In this document: positions 38,948 to 51,258 of the stretch, piece after piece | Position numbering within the stretch: the stretch's first letter is position 1 | How the letters are laid out: each line of letters opens with the position of its first letter | Source of the DNA: Dryas octopetala | Lineage: Eukaryota; Streptophyta; Magnoliopsida; Rosales; Rosaceae | DNA length: 64,000 bases | Assembly (NCBI GenBank): GCA_963921425.1 | Contig: OY992840.1 | Coordinates: 2,048,501-2,112,500 of the forward strand | Reading direction: 5' to 3' | Translations under genes and position numbers: made by a program | Notes under the pieces: generated by a model | Databases searched by the model: none | What the model was told of the DNA's origin: nothing | Seen by the model: the letters and a program-made list of their open reading frames with translations, nothing else

Positions 38948-39599
38948 TAGAATTTGTTTAAGACCATGAGCATGTTTTAATTCGACCTTTGAGAATACGA
39001 ATCTAAAATTGTAGTATTGTTCTTGACCATGGAAGAGTATTATAATTTATGTGGTTTCCTTGAGAATTAGCTATTTGTTAAACATGACCAAATTGATGGA
39101 TAGTTAATTTGCTTCTCTTGTGCTTTAGTGAATTCTTATTTGATTGTGTATGTCTAGCCATGAGTACATAATTGGTAGGATCAATTGAGTTTATGCCTTA
39201 AATAGGATAATTCAATATTTTTGGAGGAGTTAATATGCATTTGTGTCTAACCAGGGACTTATGTTAGGCAACCGTTAACATCGACTTGAAATTTAATAAT
39301 TTGACAACTATAAACTAGAGTTAAGAGGATTAGTGGTGGAATCGTAGCCTTAATGTTTTCTCTCATTGATATCTTTCTTAATTAGCCATTATTTTCATAA
39401 TTTAGTTATTTTAATTTCGAACTAAACCAAATCTCATGTTGAATTAGTTAGGTGGTAATTTTAGAATTAGATTGTTCTAGTCAATCTCTGTGGGTACAAC
39501 CTCCTTCTTACTGGTCTATGCTATAATAGATTTGTACGCTTACGAGTTTAATTTAGTTTAAATTAATCTATTATTTATGTTGGTTTAAATTCGCATCAG

Positions 39600-39958
39600 A
39601 TTCCACCCGACATCTCGTTCTGACCAACACGTGGTGACTTCCCCAAAGATTGGGCTCAGTAGTTGGGCTAATGTCTGGACATGAGCTTGGCCTGGTCATT
39701 GGGCCTTAGTGAATTTGGGCTTCGCCATGTCTCTGACCTAATATCAAATTATAGTGTAAACATATGTCCTCTCATTTCCTTGAGCTCCGGTCGTAAATGC
39801 CGAATTGGTTAACGAAATGTGGAACACTTTTCAATTACTTATTTTCGCCAAGGTTCTTGAAAAACATAAAATAGTTGAACTCGACACAAATGCCAAACTT
39901 CCAATACTTGAGGTGTTTCTTGATTTGCGCATTCTCCTCTCAATTGTGGGTTTCGTTG
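39600..39958. other. No gene seen; short spacer with an inverted word
   Basis: ACTTGAGGTGTTTCTT (39907-39922) is the inverse of AAGAAACACCTCAAGT in the 31-bp repeat just downstream. No coding domain is seen. Confidence 0.5.
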
Positions 39959-40019
39959 ATGAACAAAAGAAACACCTCAAGTATAGCTCATGAACAAAAG
40001 AAACACCTCAAGTATAGCC
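39959..40019. repeat. 31-bp tandem repeat, two copies
   Basis: ATGAACAAAAGAAACACCTC plus AAGTATAGC(T/C) is repeated with period 31 (starts at 39959 and 39990). The first 12 bases also occur at the far end of the adjacent Athila/Tat remnant (43823-43834). Confidence 0.9.
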
Positions 40020-43000
40020 TTTGAATTGGCTTGCATCTGCTGCTCGGTTCGGTTCATGAAGGCATTGGTGCTCTGAGCAAGGGAAGTGGTGCTTTGAGCA
40101 ATCTGAGCAATCTTGTCCTCCAAACTAGACCTCTCGGCATTAGGGTGCACATATGGCTTGTGGGTGCTCCCACTAGCTTGCTGTCCATTGTTGTTGCTCC
40201 ACCTGAAATTAGGGTTGTTCTTCCATCCAGGGCTGTAAGTGTTGGAAATGGATCGTATGGCACCCTAGGATAGCTCCCAACCTAATTCACGTGTTCCACG
40301 TCACCTCCTTGTTCTTGCATACCCATCAGCTTCTCTTGGGCCAAAGATAACTTCTGCACCATAGTCTTGATTTCCAAAATCTGTCCTTCCATGGTGTTTG
40401 GCACATCAGTCACCTCATATAACCCTCTCTTTGGTCCTCCCCTTGAGCGATTGGAATCCCACTGTTGAGAACTCAAAGAAAGTGACTCAAACAAATCTGT
40501 AGCCTCATCCTCCGTTTTTGACATAAACGCACCACCACATGTCGAATCCACCTTGGCTTGATCCCTCTCCAATAATCCCTAATAAAAACAGCAAATCACA
40601 TTCCAAGGAGATAAGTTATGGTGTGGGTAGCTAGTAAGTAACTCATTGAATCTGTCCCAAGTCTCATGGAATGGCTCGTCCGCTTTCTGCACAAATCCAA
40701 GGATCTTCTTCCGAATAGAATTTGTCTTGGAAATGGAATAAAACTTGTTCAGGAACTTGCTCGAAAGATCATCCCACGTCGAAATGGAACCACTGGGCAG
40801 CGAATACAACCACCTCTTTGTCTTGTCCTTAAGTGCAAAAGGGAACATCCTCAAACGGTACTGATCGGCATTCACACCCCTCAACTGTGCGGCTTCACAA
40901 ACCCCGGAAAACTCCTTCAAAAAGTGGATCGGATCCTCCCCATTCAGCCCGTGGTAGCTTGGCAACAAATGCATCTGACCACTCTTGATCTCGAAATCAG
41001 TGGCTATGGTTGCATACCGAATGCAAGACAGTTGAGTGGGCAGCGAAGGTGCTGAAAAATGGCTCAGGGGCTGCGGCATCATCTCGTTTGTCTCAGCCAT
41101 GTCGACACTTCCAATCTCCTCACTACTCGAATCTGATGTGCTAGGTAGAGGGCTGCTTTTGATGTACCTAAAGTTTTCCTTTTTGAGCCTCTCTAACCTT
41201 GCAACAAGTTCAGGGTTCATAAACACACCTAATCAAGAGAAAAACACACAATCAGTAGAAAGAATGCTTATAAAGGCATGACATTTATTAAAAACTAAAA
41301 ATTAACCAAAAATGAAATCTAAACTAATATAACCTAATTCTAATGACTAATTAAACAAATTGATTGATATTAGATACCATTCCCCGGCAACGGCACCAAA
41401 AACTTGTTAAATGTTTTCTTAGAACAAAATAAACATCTATTTCATTCCAAGTATACTCGCAAGTGCACGAATCGCATCAGTAGCAAAGCGTACAAGCACG
41501 AGGTCGATCCCACAAGGAATGGTTAATAAACAACAAATCAATGCAATTAATCACTAGAATAACTAAATGGGGGGTTTTGAAAGATGGACACACACACACA
41601 CACATCACCACACGCACACACCCTGTACTCTATCTTGCAATGTTAAGTTTTCAGTTTCAAATCAGATAAGCATGTAATAATCATCCAAGGCTAATGACAG
41701 TTAATTTGAACACAACATATTAAAGTTTGACTGCTAAAAAGGTTTGGTTAGTTACTTTCTCGCAATTGTTCTCCTAATGCATAAACTAAGAGCTTCTTGG
41801 GCCTTCCTTAGCCAGTTAACCTACATGTTCCCTAGTTCAAGCTAAGGCAGCTGTTACCCATGCAGGAGTCATTAAGTTTTATGAGAACGTCAAACATGCA
41901 CAACATATAAGCTTTGACTATTTCCTTATAGAGGTCGCCCAACCCCACTACCAAGAATAATCCCTTATTCCCTCGTTACTTGTGGTTTAGTGTCTTTGAC
42001 TATTTCACAGCTAAACCTAACAATTAAACTAGATGCAATTACCCTAAGGTGGCCAGTCAAAGGATGCAAACAACTAGTGACGGGTTCAAATAGATAGTTA
42101 AAATTTAATACATGCAAACATCAAACTAATAGACCAAGAGACGGATAAACGATTTGTTAGAACATGCAAATCCATTAATCAACCTACAACTAACATGCAA
42201 GATAAAATAAATAACTACATAACTAAATTAAATAAAACAAAACAGCAACCAACAATAATAAAATCCCAATTCATTCTTAACAAATAAATCAGAAACACAA
42301 AGTAAACGAATTTAAAGGCATACACGAATTGAAATGAGAAACACAACTTGACTAAATTAAAACGCATAAACTAATTGGAATCTGAAACATGCATTAAATG
42401 AAATCAAAGTTATAAACTAATTAAATTCAGAAACAAAATTAAAATAAATTCAGAAACATAATCCAACAATAAATCTGAAAACTAGAAGAAAAATCAAAGG
42501 GAAACAAGCAAGAGGGGCTGCGGCAAGACAAGGAAGAGAAGGCACCTTGCACAAGCAATTGGCTCATGGCTATGGTGAGCTAGGGCTTGCGGCTTAGGGT
42601 TGCTCTTCCTTGCTGCCACACCACTTCTTTTTCTCTCTCAACTTTCGGCTAGCTCTCACTAAAACAAAACTAAAATCTGAAATTAAAAACCTAGGACAGA
42701 AAATAAACTAGGAGGCAAGGAAATTCGGTTCCTAGGGTTCTGAATTGATGGGATATATATAGAGGACAAATCCTTGAGAGGCAAGGATAGGACTTGCGGC
42801 ACAACTAGGGTTTCCTGCTCCTTGTAGCTTGCGGCAACAGCTAGGGTTTCTAGCTATGGGCTTGCGGCAATGGCATGGCCTTTTGGGCTTAAGTGGCGCA
42901 TGCAAGTCAGCTAGAGCCTCCCTCCTTGCGCATGGGCTGATGGTCTTGGGCCTTGATGGTGCATTGGGCTCACATGTGTTAGGCTGAAGTGGCTTGCACA

Positions 43001-43803
43001 AGATGGGCTAGGGTTTCACTTCATGGGCTTGCACTTTGGGCTTGCGCATAGGGCTTCTTGGCTGCTAGGGTTTGCATGGCATGCATGCGCATGCATGGGC
43101 TGCCACCTTACACCTTACGCATGGGCTTGGACTGCTAGGGTTTGGCGCATGCATGTGCATGCATGGCCCATCTTGGGTTCGGCATCCCTTAGGCCCATGG
43201 GCCTTTGACTTTTGACTTCCCATTTTGCCCCTCATTTCCATTTGAATTCAAATTCATTTCTTCCCTATATTCATTTCCATGGATGTCCACCCCTTCTAGA
43301 AGCTTCTGGAACCTTGACTTTGTAGAGTTGACTTTGACCAACATTTCCTAGTGTAACTAGGATTCCTTGAAAATGAAGGATTCCTTATCCATTTTGACTC
43401 CTTGTAATGACCATATTGCCCCTGGGGTCTTCTAGTGTCATTAGGACTCATTTCCCTAGTTGGGTTAGGTTTCCTAGTTCAACCAGGATTTCCTGTTTCA
43501 ATCAGGATTTCTCATTTCTGGCTCCGCAATGATGGTTCTGGACTTGACGTACGTTTCCTAGTGTAACCAGGATTCCTCATTTGACTAGGATTTCTGTCAT
43601 TTTCCTGGTTTGACCAGGATTTCACTCGTTTTCCTGGTTTGACCAGCAAATGTCCCAAAATGGCTCCATTTGCTTCTTTTTCTCATTTCTGCTTCATTTG
43701 ACTTGAAAACACAAAAACAAGACAAGAAACACAAAATATCGAGTTCTAACACTCTAGGTTAAGGAATTAGTATCATCAAGTGATGCAAAATGCACACTCA
43801 TCA
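40020..43803 (-). mobile_element. Athila/Tat-type gypsy remnant: 5' LTR, primer-binding site and gag
   Basis: Fossil on the minus strand. LTR 41405-43803 (2399 bases; TGATGAGTGTGCATTTTGCA start, TTTAACA end). Primer-binding site 41381-41398, minus-strand reading TGGTGCCGTTGCCGGGGA, the tRNA-Asp type used by Athila/Tat. Gag from about 41226 down to 40020, with the Retrotrans_gag region (HFLKEFSGVCEAAQ, KRWLYSLPSGSISTWDDLSS) and a linker rich in charged residues. Protease, RT, integrase and the 3' LTR are absent. Broken and truncated, with a few breaks in gag. Confidence 0.88.
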
Positions 43804-45640
43804 ATAAGCATAGCTCCATTGATGAACAAAAGAAGGTATGTCTTTATTATTGTTCATGTTTTGAATTCTATATATGCATGTGATTGTATCCTAGGCTATG
43901 GGTTTGTAAGAAAAAATTTAATTGTTATTTTTCACTGCGTTTTCTATAATATATGATATCATGATCATCTCATGCTAATATTTCCAACACTCCACATTGC
44001 TACATTCTCCATTTCCTAGCTTGTTCAAGACCAAATTTAACAATTTAAATTTGTCTCCATGTGTACTCATTCACACTAACTTATGTGAATTTGCTAAGTA
44101 CACCTAAAGGTGTGGAAATCATAACAAGTTTATGGATTTCCACTATCCTTACAACCAAACACTCCCAATCTTTAAACTTTCTATGGAAACGAAGAAAGAT
44201 GAATGCTCAATCATGGAAACCAATTTTCGTAACGTGCATTTCTCTTAGGCATTTTCACAAACACATGGTGTTCATGACAAATTAATACCCATCTTTCTTC
44301 ATCCATAAAGTTTACAATTAAGCCCAAACAAGTTAAATTAAACAAGTTTAGCAAACTCAATCATACTCATATAAATTTTATGCATCTAAAAAATTTAGAA
44401 TATCATAAAATTGATGAACAACACCCTAAATGAAATCTGGGCAGCAAGCGAGTCATCAAACCCACAAGCCCCGTATGATGGCCGAAACACCCATAAGCCC
44501 CCACATTTTCAATTTCATGCTAGAACACATTAAACCATACATTTTCCATGTTCATACACAACATTTGGCTCATGATACAACTTGAAGAGAATTGTGGGTA
44601 ATCCTAGAAACAATAGAAAAAGTGTGGAAACATGGTGGATTTTTAATTTTAATTTAATCACCTATTCCCTAGCCCTAAGATCCTTAGGTGTGATGAGACA
44701 TGAAAAACTAAAAATAGCTAAGAGGATAAGAAATTGCCCATGAAGACCATCTTGGGTAGAACCAAGATATGCACACATCCATAGGGATGTCATCTTTCGA
44801 TGTCCATCTTAATTAATAAGTGTAGTGTTTGGGTTAGGACTAGTAATTAACTAATTAATCATGTATCTTAATTAATAAGATAACATTAATTATTCTCTAA
44901 TAATTAATGATTTAGCCTTGGGTCAACAAGCCCAAGCTTTGACTTTCCAATCTAACTTTCCAAGTAGATTAATTAGCTAATTAATCCTACTTTAGAAAAA
45001 GATTATGTCAAGTGACTACCCCAAATTAATCACTTGAATTATAGGCTTACTAATTGTCCTCATCAATTAGTAATTAAGTCATTAGAGCTTTATGGTCTCC
45101 ATTAGTATCTTACAGTTAAGTGACCTCACACTAGAGCAATACTAGGATGAGTGACCTACTAGGAAGTGTCAACTCCCAGTTTTAGGCAATACCAACTATT
45201 ACAATAGTTTGCGATCAATAATCGAACAAATTGATCCTCGGTATCATCCCTTCCTTTTTGTCTCTCACATACTTATATGTGTGTGAATTTTTAGGTTCTT
45301 ATTCAATTTGGAAGTAGGATCACAATTAACCTAGAACTCTTTCTTGTTAATTGCTCTTTAGACTCTACAGTGCACATTAACACCTAGCACAAGAACGTTT
45401 AGGAATCTAAGTATCCGATAACATGAATCTCAATGTGTCATACCTCAAACTTTGGGTATGCAATAGAGGCACCTACCTTGAATGCCCCAAGAGATTAATA
45501 CCACTAAATCAAGTATTAATCCTTCAAGATACTCAAGGCGGGTTAAGCGTTTTAGGTTTAGTATGGATTGGATCAGAGATAATAAATTGTAGAAAACATG
45601 TGAAATAAAAATAAAACTTCTTTATAAAACCAATCCCTGA
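43804..45640. other. No gene seen; AT-rich repeat DNA
   Basis: No recognisable domain. 45372-45432 (around AACGTTTAGGAATCTAAGTA and TCCGATAACATGAATCTCAA) is the inverse of 15272-15330, so at least this edge belongs to a dispersed, probably LTR-like repeat covering perhaps 44640-45430. Confidence 0.4.
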
Positions 45641-46720
45641 GGTTACGATAGTTTATTGCAACCTTTAAGAATTACATAAATTCGAAATACATAACAAGCA
45701 TAGAATAAAGGTTTCAAAACTACGCAAACGTAAAATTAAAGTACATAACTCAAAACCATCTCCAATCAATGGAGGAAAAATCAATAAAACATACTCAACA
45801 CAAGAAAATCCATTAAATGACATCACCAATTGAATCTAGGAAGTTGACAAGTCTCAAGATGCTGTTCTGCTCGACCCTCGTCCAAGTTCGTCTCTTTACC
45901 GTGCTTCATACCTGTAAAAACATCCAATAAACAAGGAACACAAAAACAATATAGAGGTTAAGCATCTCATACGATCATAGCTTCCCCTCAGGGGACCCTA
46001 GCTAGTTTGAAAACCCAAAAACATTTCTCAGTGTTTATCATTTTCTGTTGGATCCTTAAATCATCAAAATAAGTTCTTCAAATATTTCCTTTGAAATCCT
46101 TTCAATAACATTTATGACTCAGCTGTACATGTACATAATTATAATCATGCAATTTCATAACAAATCATGCAATTTCATAACAAATCATTGATACTCGATG
46201 GTCGATACATGTTAGGTACAACTATGATGTCACCTGTAACCACCTGGAGGAAGATTCTACCAGAAGCACACCAATCTAAGTTCGCTATACACCCTAGAAG
46301 CAACAAGATGTATCAAGATCTAAAGAGAGTGTATTGGTGGAAAGGATTGAAAAGAGAAGTAGCCGAGTTTGTGAGCCAATGCTTAACTTGTTTACAAGTC
46401 AAAGCTAATCATTTGAAGCCCGCATGATTACTTCAACCATTACCCTTTCCAGAGTGGAAGTGGGAGAACATTACTATGGATTTTGTTACTGATTTTCCAA
46501 GGACGACGACAAAAGGTAACAATGGCATTTGGGTAATAGTGGATAGACTTATCAAGTCCGCACATTTTCTGGCAGTAAGGACAAACTCACATGTGAATAC
46601 GTTTGCAAATTTTTATGTCAATGAATCATTCGTTTACATGGAATACCAAAGACGATTGTTTCAAATCGAGATTCTCGTTTTACTTCCACACTTTGGAAAA
46701 GATTACAACATGAGTTGAGA
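45641..46720 (+). mobile_element. Ty3/gypsy remnant with integrase fragment
   Basis: Fossil. 46190-46430 encodes the integrase zinc-binding region of Tekay-type elements (KMYQDLKRVYWWKGLKREVA, FVSQCLTCLQVKA), and 46440-46650 the start of the catalytic core (ITMDFVTDFPRT, VIVDRLIKSAHFL). Upstream, 45641-46160 is LTR-like but unassigned. The rest of the core and both ends are missing. A 20-base word, ATCATGCAATTTCATAACAA, is duplicated in tandem at 46145-46187. Broken. Confidence 0.8.
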
Positions 46721-48332
46721 ACTGGGCTGGGAGAGAAAAATGAGAGGGAAGAAGAGAGATGGGCTGAGACTAGTAAAGAGAGAAGAGAGTGTCCCGGCAG
46801 ACATAGAAAAGAGGGAAGAAGAGTCACGGGAAGGGAAGGAAAGTGAAGGAAAGAAAAAGAAAAAAAAAAAGGAAGGAAAAAAAGAAAAGAGAAAAAAAAA
46901 AAGTTAGTACTCTTCAGATGCCAAAAGTTTGTGGGTATGTGTTAATCTACTAGAGGTGATATTGGTGGGTGTTGATCTTTAGTAGTTTGGCCAGCACATA
47001 GGTTATGAACTTATGGGCTTATGGCCATACTTGGTCAACATTAATTTAAAAAACCTCTTCACCAACTAATTTCTTAAAATTATGAGACTAAATTAAAGTT
47101 TAATTTAACAACACCCAGAAAATCAGATGCCAAAAGCAAAAAATAATAGAAATTAATCTAAAAGTAACAAGAGAGAAAACCCAGATTAATATAACTACTA
47201 AATGCTTGTACATTAATAAAAATATATAGTAACATGAACGAATAGTAATATTCCTTATCTTGGAAAGAAAAAAAAAAGTTTGGGGTTTCGTCTACCTCTT
47301 TTGAGGTTTCGTTTAGTTATTTTTAAATTCTAAACTCTAATATATTTCTATATAAAAAATAATTAAAAATACCTTAAAGGGCCTAAACCCTAATATCTTA
47401 TATCATATCATAAACAATATATAGTATATAGAGTTTAGTATATAGATTACAGAGTATAAAGAATATTAGGGTATATAGAGTATATAGGATTTAATGTATA
47501 GATTATAGAGTATAAAGAATATACTAATGTTATTTAATAGTATTTGTCTCCAGTGCGCATTATATTCATCTTATATAACATGAAACCTATTATAATTAGG
47601 TTTCTTCAATTATTTTTTATAAATATAGTAGATAATATGTTAAATAAACATATGAGAAAGTTTCATTCAAAATTTTCGTATTTTAATAGTAATTTTCGTC
47701 GTTTCTGTCTAATTTTTGTCGAAATTTAAAATTCCTCGAAATTTCCATCGAAATTTCTGCGAAATCCGAAATTTTACTCTTTGGAGATATCTCAAGAGTA
47801 AACATCCTTGATAATATAATATTTAATTAAAAATATTTGGAGATATTATGAATGGGCCCCGCAAGATAGGGCCACATGGAGTAATAGTTTAGCTCGACAA
47901 GTTATGACATGACACATGTTTCAAATATTAATCAATCTTATATACCTTGAAGAATATATTTTCAAAATTTAGTCTTGGAGAATGGAATATATAATTATTG
48001 TGTGACAAAAATATAAGAGATTTAATTTAAAATATTAGGATTCAATAGCTCAAATTTAAATACTTATATATGCTTCTTCCTTTTTTCATACTTGTAAGAG
48101 AATTTTTTTAATTAATTATTTAATACATATCATTTGACAATATTTCCAGAAAAAAAAAAAAAAAAAAAAAAGCATTGACAATATTAGTCAAAGTTCTTCT
48201 CTCTCTCTCTCTCAATATATATATATATATATATATCTGGCTTTATATATATATATATAATATCTAAGTCAATGTATTTTTCAAATAGAGGAAGTGGTCC
48301 TACTTAGTTGCTTAATCATGCTATCATTAATT
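46721..48332. other. No gene seen; purine-rich then AT-rich DNA
   Basis: 46725-46910 is purine-rich (GAGAG, GGAAGG, A runs). 47415-47523 holds two copies of a roughly 60-base unit with TATAGATTA(C/T)AGAGTATAAAGAA. Poly-A lies at about 48151-48171 and TA/CT runs at 48197-48260. No domain is seen. Confidence 0.5.
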
Positions 48333-48727
48333 GGCTCAAGTATATTTATATCCACCAACTATAGAGTCCATTTTAAATTGGTTCACAAACTATAAAATAT
48401 TACAAATTTTCTCATTAACTATAAGGTTCATTTCAAGTTGGTCCACAAACTATAAAACATTTTAAATTTCTCCATTAACTATAGGGTTCATTTCAAGTTG
48501 GTCCATGAACTAACAAAACACATACAAAATGGTTGACAAAATCGGGTTGACAAAAAAACCGAACTGAACCGGATTATTTATATATATTTTATTTATTATA
48601 TAAAAGTTATATTTGAATAAAAACGGTATAAGGTATTTTTGGAACATGCTAAGTTTGAACCCATAACCACTTGAAGAGAGTGAAAGTGTGAATTCTCACT
48701 ACACCATTTAGTCACTTATAATATTTA

Positions 48728-49192
48728 GGCTTTTTTACTCAAATACCACCTGAACTATAAAGGGTGTGCTCAAATACCACCCAAACTTTTTTTCTTGCCA
48801 ATTTACCACCTACCGTCATTTTAGTTAAATTTTCTGTTTATTTCAAGGGTATTTTCGTCATTTATATAAAAAAAAGCATTTTAAATATTAAAAAAAAATC
48901 TAATTAAACCCCCTAAAAAAAAAGGGTATTTCCATTTTCTATTTTTTTAGTTTTTAAGTTTTTATCTAATTATATTTTAAAAAAAGTTTTAAAAATAATA
49001 ATATTTTTTTATTGTATTCAAGGGCAAAATGGGAAGTTTGGGAAATTTTTTGATGATTTAACAGAAAAATGGATGTTAGGTGGCAAATTAGCACATATCA
49101 ATAATTTCAGATGGTAAATTGGCAAGAAAAAAAGTTTGGGTGGTATTTGAGCACACCCCCTATAGTTCAGGTGCTATTTGGGTAAAAAAGCC
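48728..49192. mobile_element. Foldback Mutator-like MITE, 465 bp, nested
   Basis: Begins GGCTTTTTTACTCAAATACC and ends GGTGCTATTTGGGTAAAAAAGCC in inverted form, with long paired arms and an AT-rich loop. A perfect 9-bp target duplication, TAATATTTA (48719-48727 and 49193-49201), lies within the left arm of the host foldback element. Confidence 0.95.
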
Positions 49193-49490
49193 TAATATTT
49201 AAGTACATGCAATATATTTATAGGCATACTGATACTTGAAATATAATAATTTATAAAATTATAATTGGTATTCTACACCATAACTTTATACACTAAACCA
49301 TAAAGTCTAAAACCTTATACCTTAAAAATATATTGCATGTACTTGAATTTCATAAGTGGTTAAGTGGTGTAGTGGGAATTCATACTTTGACTCTTCTCAC
49401 AAGGTCATGGATTCGAACCCCAGCATGTCCAAAAAACTCCGTAAATCTTTTTTATTCAATATATATAACTTTTATATAATATAAAATATA

Positions 49491-50645
49491 GGTTTTTTAG
49501 CAAGATACCCACTTAAACTTGACTCGATTTACATGTTATCACCTAAATTAAAAATTGAAGCAAGTCACCCCCTAAATTAAATTTTATTTGCAAGTTACCA
49601 CCTCCATCCAAATCCCCATGGGTTTTTTAGTCTTTGAACTTGAGTGGGGAAGCTTTTGCCACCTCAGCATGCTTAGTGGCAAGGCCCAACCAATTACTAG
49701 TGGCTACATGTAGAATCATTTTTCTATTTCTATTTTCTTATTTTTACAAACTTTCAAAATTAATTAAAAATAGCTCTGGACTCAGAAAAATATACGAAAA
49801 ATTCTTACGGACTTGTCTTGACTAATACTAATTTACTATGGAGTCAAATTATCAATTTACCCTCCAAGACTTTTTAGAAAATTTGGGAAGTCCAAATTTA
49901 TTTCTAAAAAATTAAAATACTCTAGACTCTTTGAAAATTCATAGGATAATTTTCCGAACTCCAAAAAATACAAGGTATGCACCATTGGTTTTCTAAAAAC
50001 TAACACAACCTTTCTCGTGAACACTTACTACCCAAAAGACCTCTCGGTCTTAGAGGAAAGTAAATTGAAGAAAAATTCTAAAATTTTCATAAAATGTCGA
50101 AAAAATTCTCTAAAACAGGTTTTTGGTAATTTCCAAAATATTTTTTAGAATTCTTCTGAGATTTTATGGAAATTTTATAATTTTTATAGAATTTATTTTA
50201 TGGCAGGAAATTTATTTTAATTTTTTTTAAAAAGAAATTTGGACTTCCCAAATTTTTTGGAAACTCTCAAAGGGTAAATTGGTAATTTGACTCTATAGTA
50301 AATTAGTATTAGTCAAAACGAGTTCGTAAGAATTTTCTGTGTATTTTTCTAAGTCCGAAACTATTTTTAATTAATTTTTAAAATTTATAAAAATAGAAAA
50401 ATATAAATAGAAAAATGGTTGTACATGTGGCCACTTGTAACTGGTTGGGCCTTGCCACTCAGCATGTTGAGGTGGCAAAAGCTTCCCCACCCAATTTCAA
50501 AGACCAAAATCCCCCTGAAGATTTTGGATGGAAGTGGTAACTTGCAAACAAAATTTAATTCAAGAGGCAACTTGCTTCAATTTTTAATTTAGGTGGTAAC
50601 ATGCAAATTGAGCCAAAGTTCAGGCAGGTATCTTGCTAAAAATCC
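49491..50645. mobile_element. Foldback Mutator-like element, 1155 bp, nested
   Basis: Begins GGTTTTTTAGCAAGATACCC and ends GGTATCTTGCTAAAAATCC. The arms of more than 400 bases each pair over words such as AAGCTTTTGCCACCTCA and GCATG. A perfect 9-bp target duplication, TAAAATATA (49482-49490 and 50646-50654), lies within the right arm of the host foldback element. No coding capacity. Confidence 0.95.
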
Positions 50646-50840
50646 TAAAATATATAATAAAATATATAAATAATCCTGTTCAGTTCGGTTTTTTTGTCAA
50701 GCTGATTTTGTTTACCATTTTGTTTGTTTTTTGTTAATTCGTGGACCAATTTGAAATAAACCCTATAGTTAATGAGGAAATTTGAAATGTTTTATAGTTC
50801 GTAGACCAACTTGAAATGAATCCTATAGTTAATGAGAAAA

Positions 50841-51258
50841 TTTGAAATATTCTATAGTTCATGGATCAACTTGAAATGGACCATATAGTTAGTGTATGTA
50901 AATGTAGTTAAGCCCTAAAATATATTCCCACCATATTCGTTAGAATTTTACATTGAATTTATATATTTTACCATATATTATTGTAGAGACAAGATAACTT
51001 ACTGGGATCCAATACTGTGGCACTTGATCCTAAGATCACATTCCAAACTTTGAAATATTTTATAGTTCGTAGATCAACTTGAAATGGACCATATAGTTAG
51101 TGTATGTAAATGTAGTTAAGCCCTAAAATATATTCCCACCATATTCGTTAGAATTTTACATTGAATTTATATATTTTACCATATATTATTGTAGAGTAAG
51201 ATAACTTACTGGGATCCAATACTGTGGCACTTGATCCTAAGATCACATTCCAAACTTT
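50841..51258. repeat. 208-bp tandem duplication, two copies
   Basis: Starting at 50841 and 51049, a unit of 208 bases is repeated almost without change (one or two base differences and a small indel near 50989/51197). It includes the last 75 bases of the foldback element, so it formed after that insertion. Confidence 0.93.

Larger units (their letters stand above)
32435..39599 (+). mobile_element. Tat-type gypsy LTR (about 1.4 kb) interrupted by a Reina-like element
   Basis: Fossil. The flanks of the inserted element join into one LTR-like unit: start TGTTAGCATTTTATT (32435), end TTCGCATCA (39599). Its 3' part has the phrase AATCTCTGTGGGTACAACC and AGATTTGTACGCTTACGAGT, typical of the transcript end of Tat/Retand elements. 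No primer-binding site follows, so it is probably a solo LTR. I could not see a clear target duplication. Confidence 0.55.
48333..50914. mobile_element. Foldback element with tRNA-like arms, copy 2, carrying two nested MULE MITEs
   Basis: The left edge GGCTCAAGTATATTTATATC (48333) and right edge ending GTAAATGTAGTTAAGCC (50914) are inverted. The arms carry CATTTCAAGTTGGTCC words and, in the right arm, an A-box-like AAGTGGTTAAGTGG (49352) and a B-box-like GGATTCGAACCCC (49409). Most of the central loop seen in copy 3 is deleted here. Insertions at 48728-49192 and 49491-50645 interrupt it. Without them it is about 960 bases. Confidence 0.85.

Noticed and set aside
42732-43208. Short Cys/Ala/Trp-rich frames on both strands
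   Set aside because: They arise from repeated GCATGGGCTTG-type words inside the Athila/Tat LTR.
49352-49425. tRNA gene suggested by A-box-like and B-box-like words
   Set aside because: No acceptor stem or anticodon arm can be folded around the boxes, and the same words recur in the arms of three foldback copies. Treated as part of the element.
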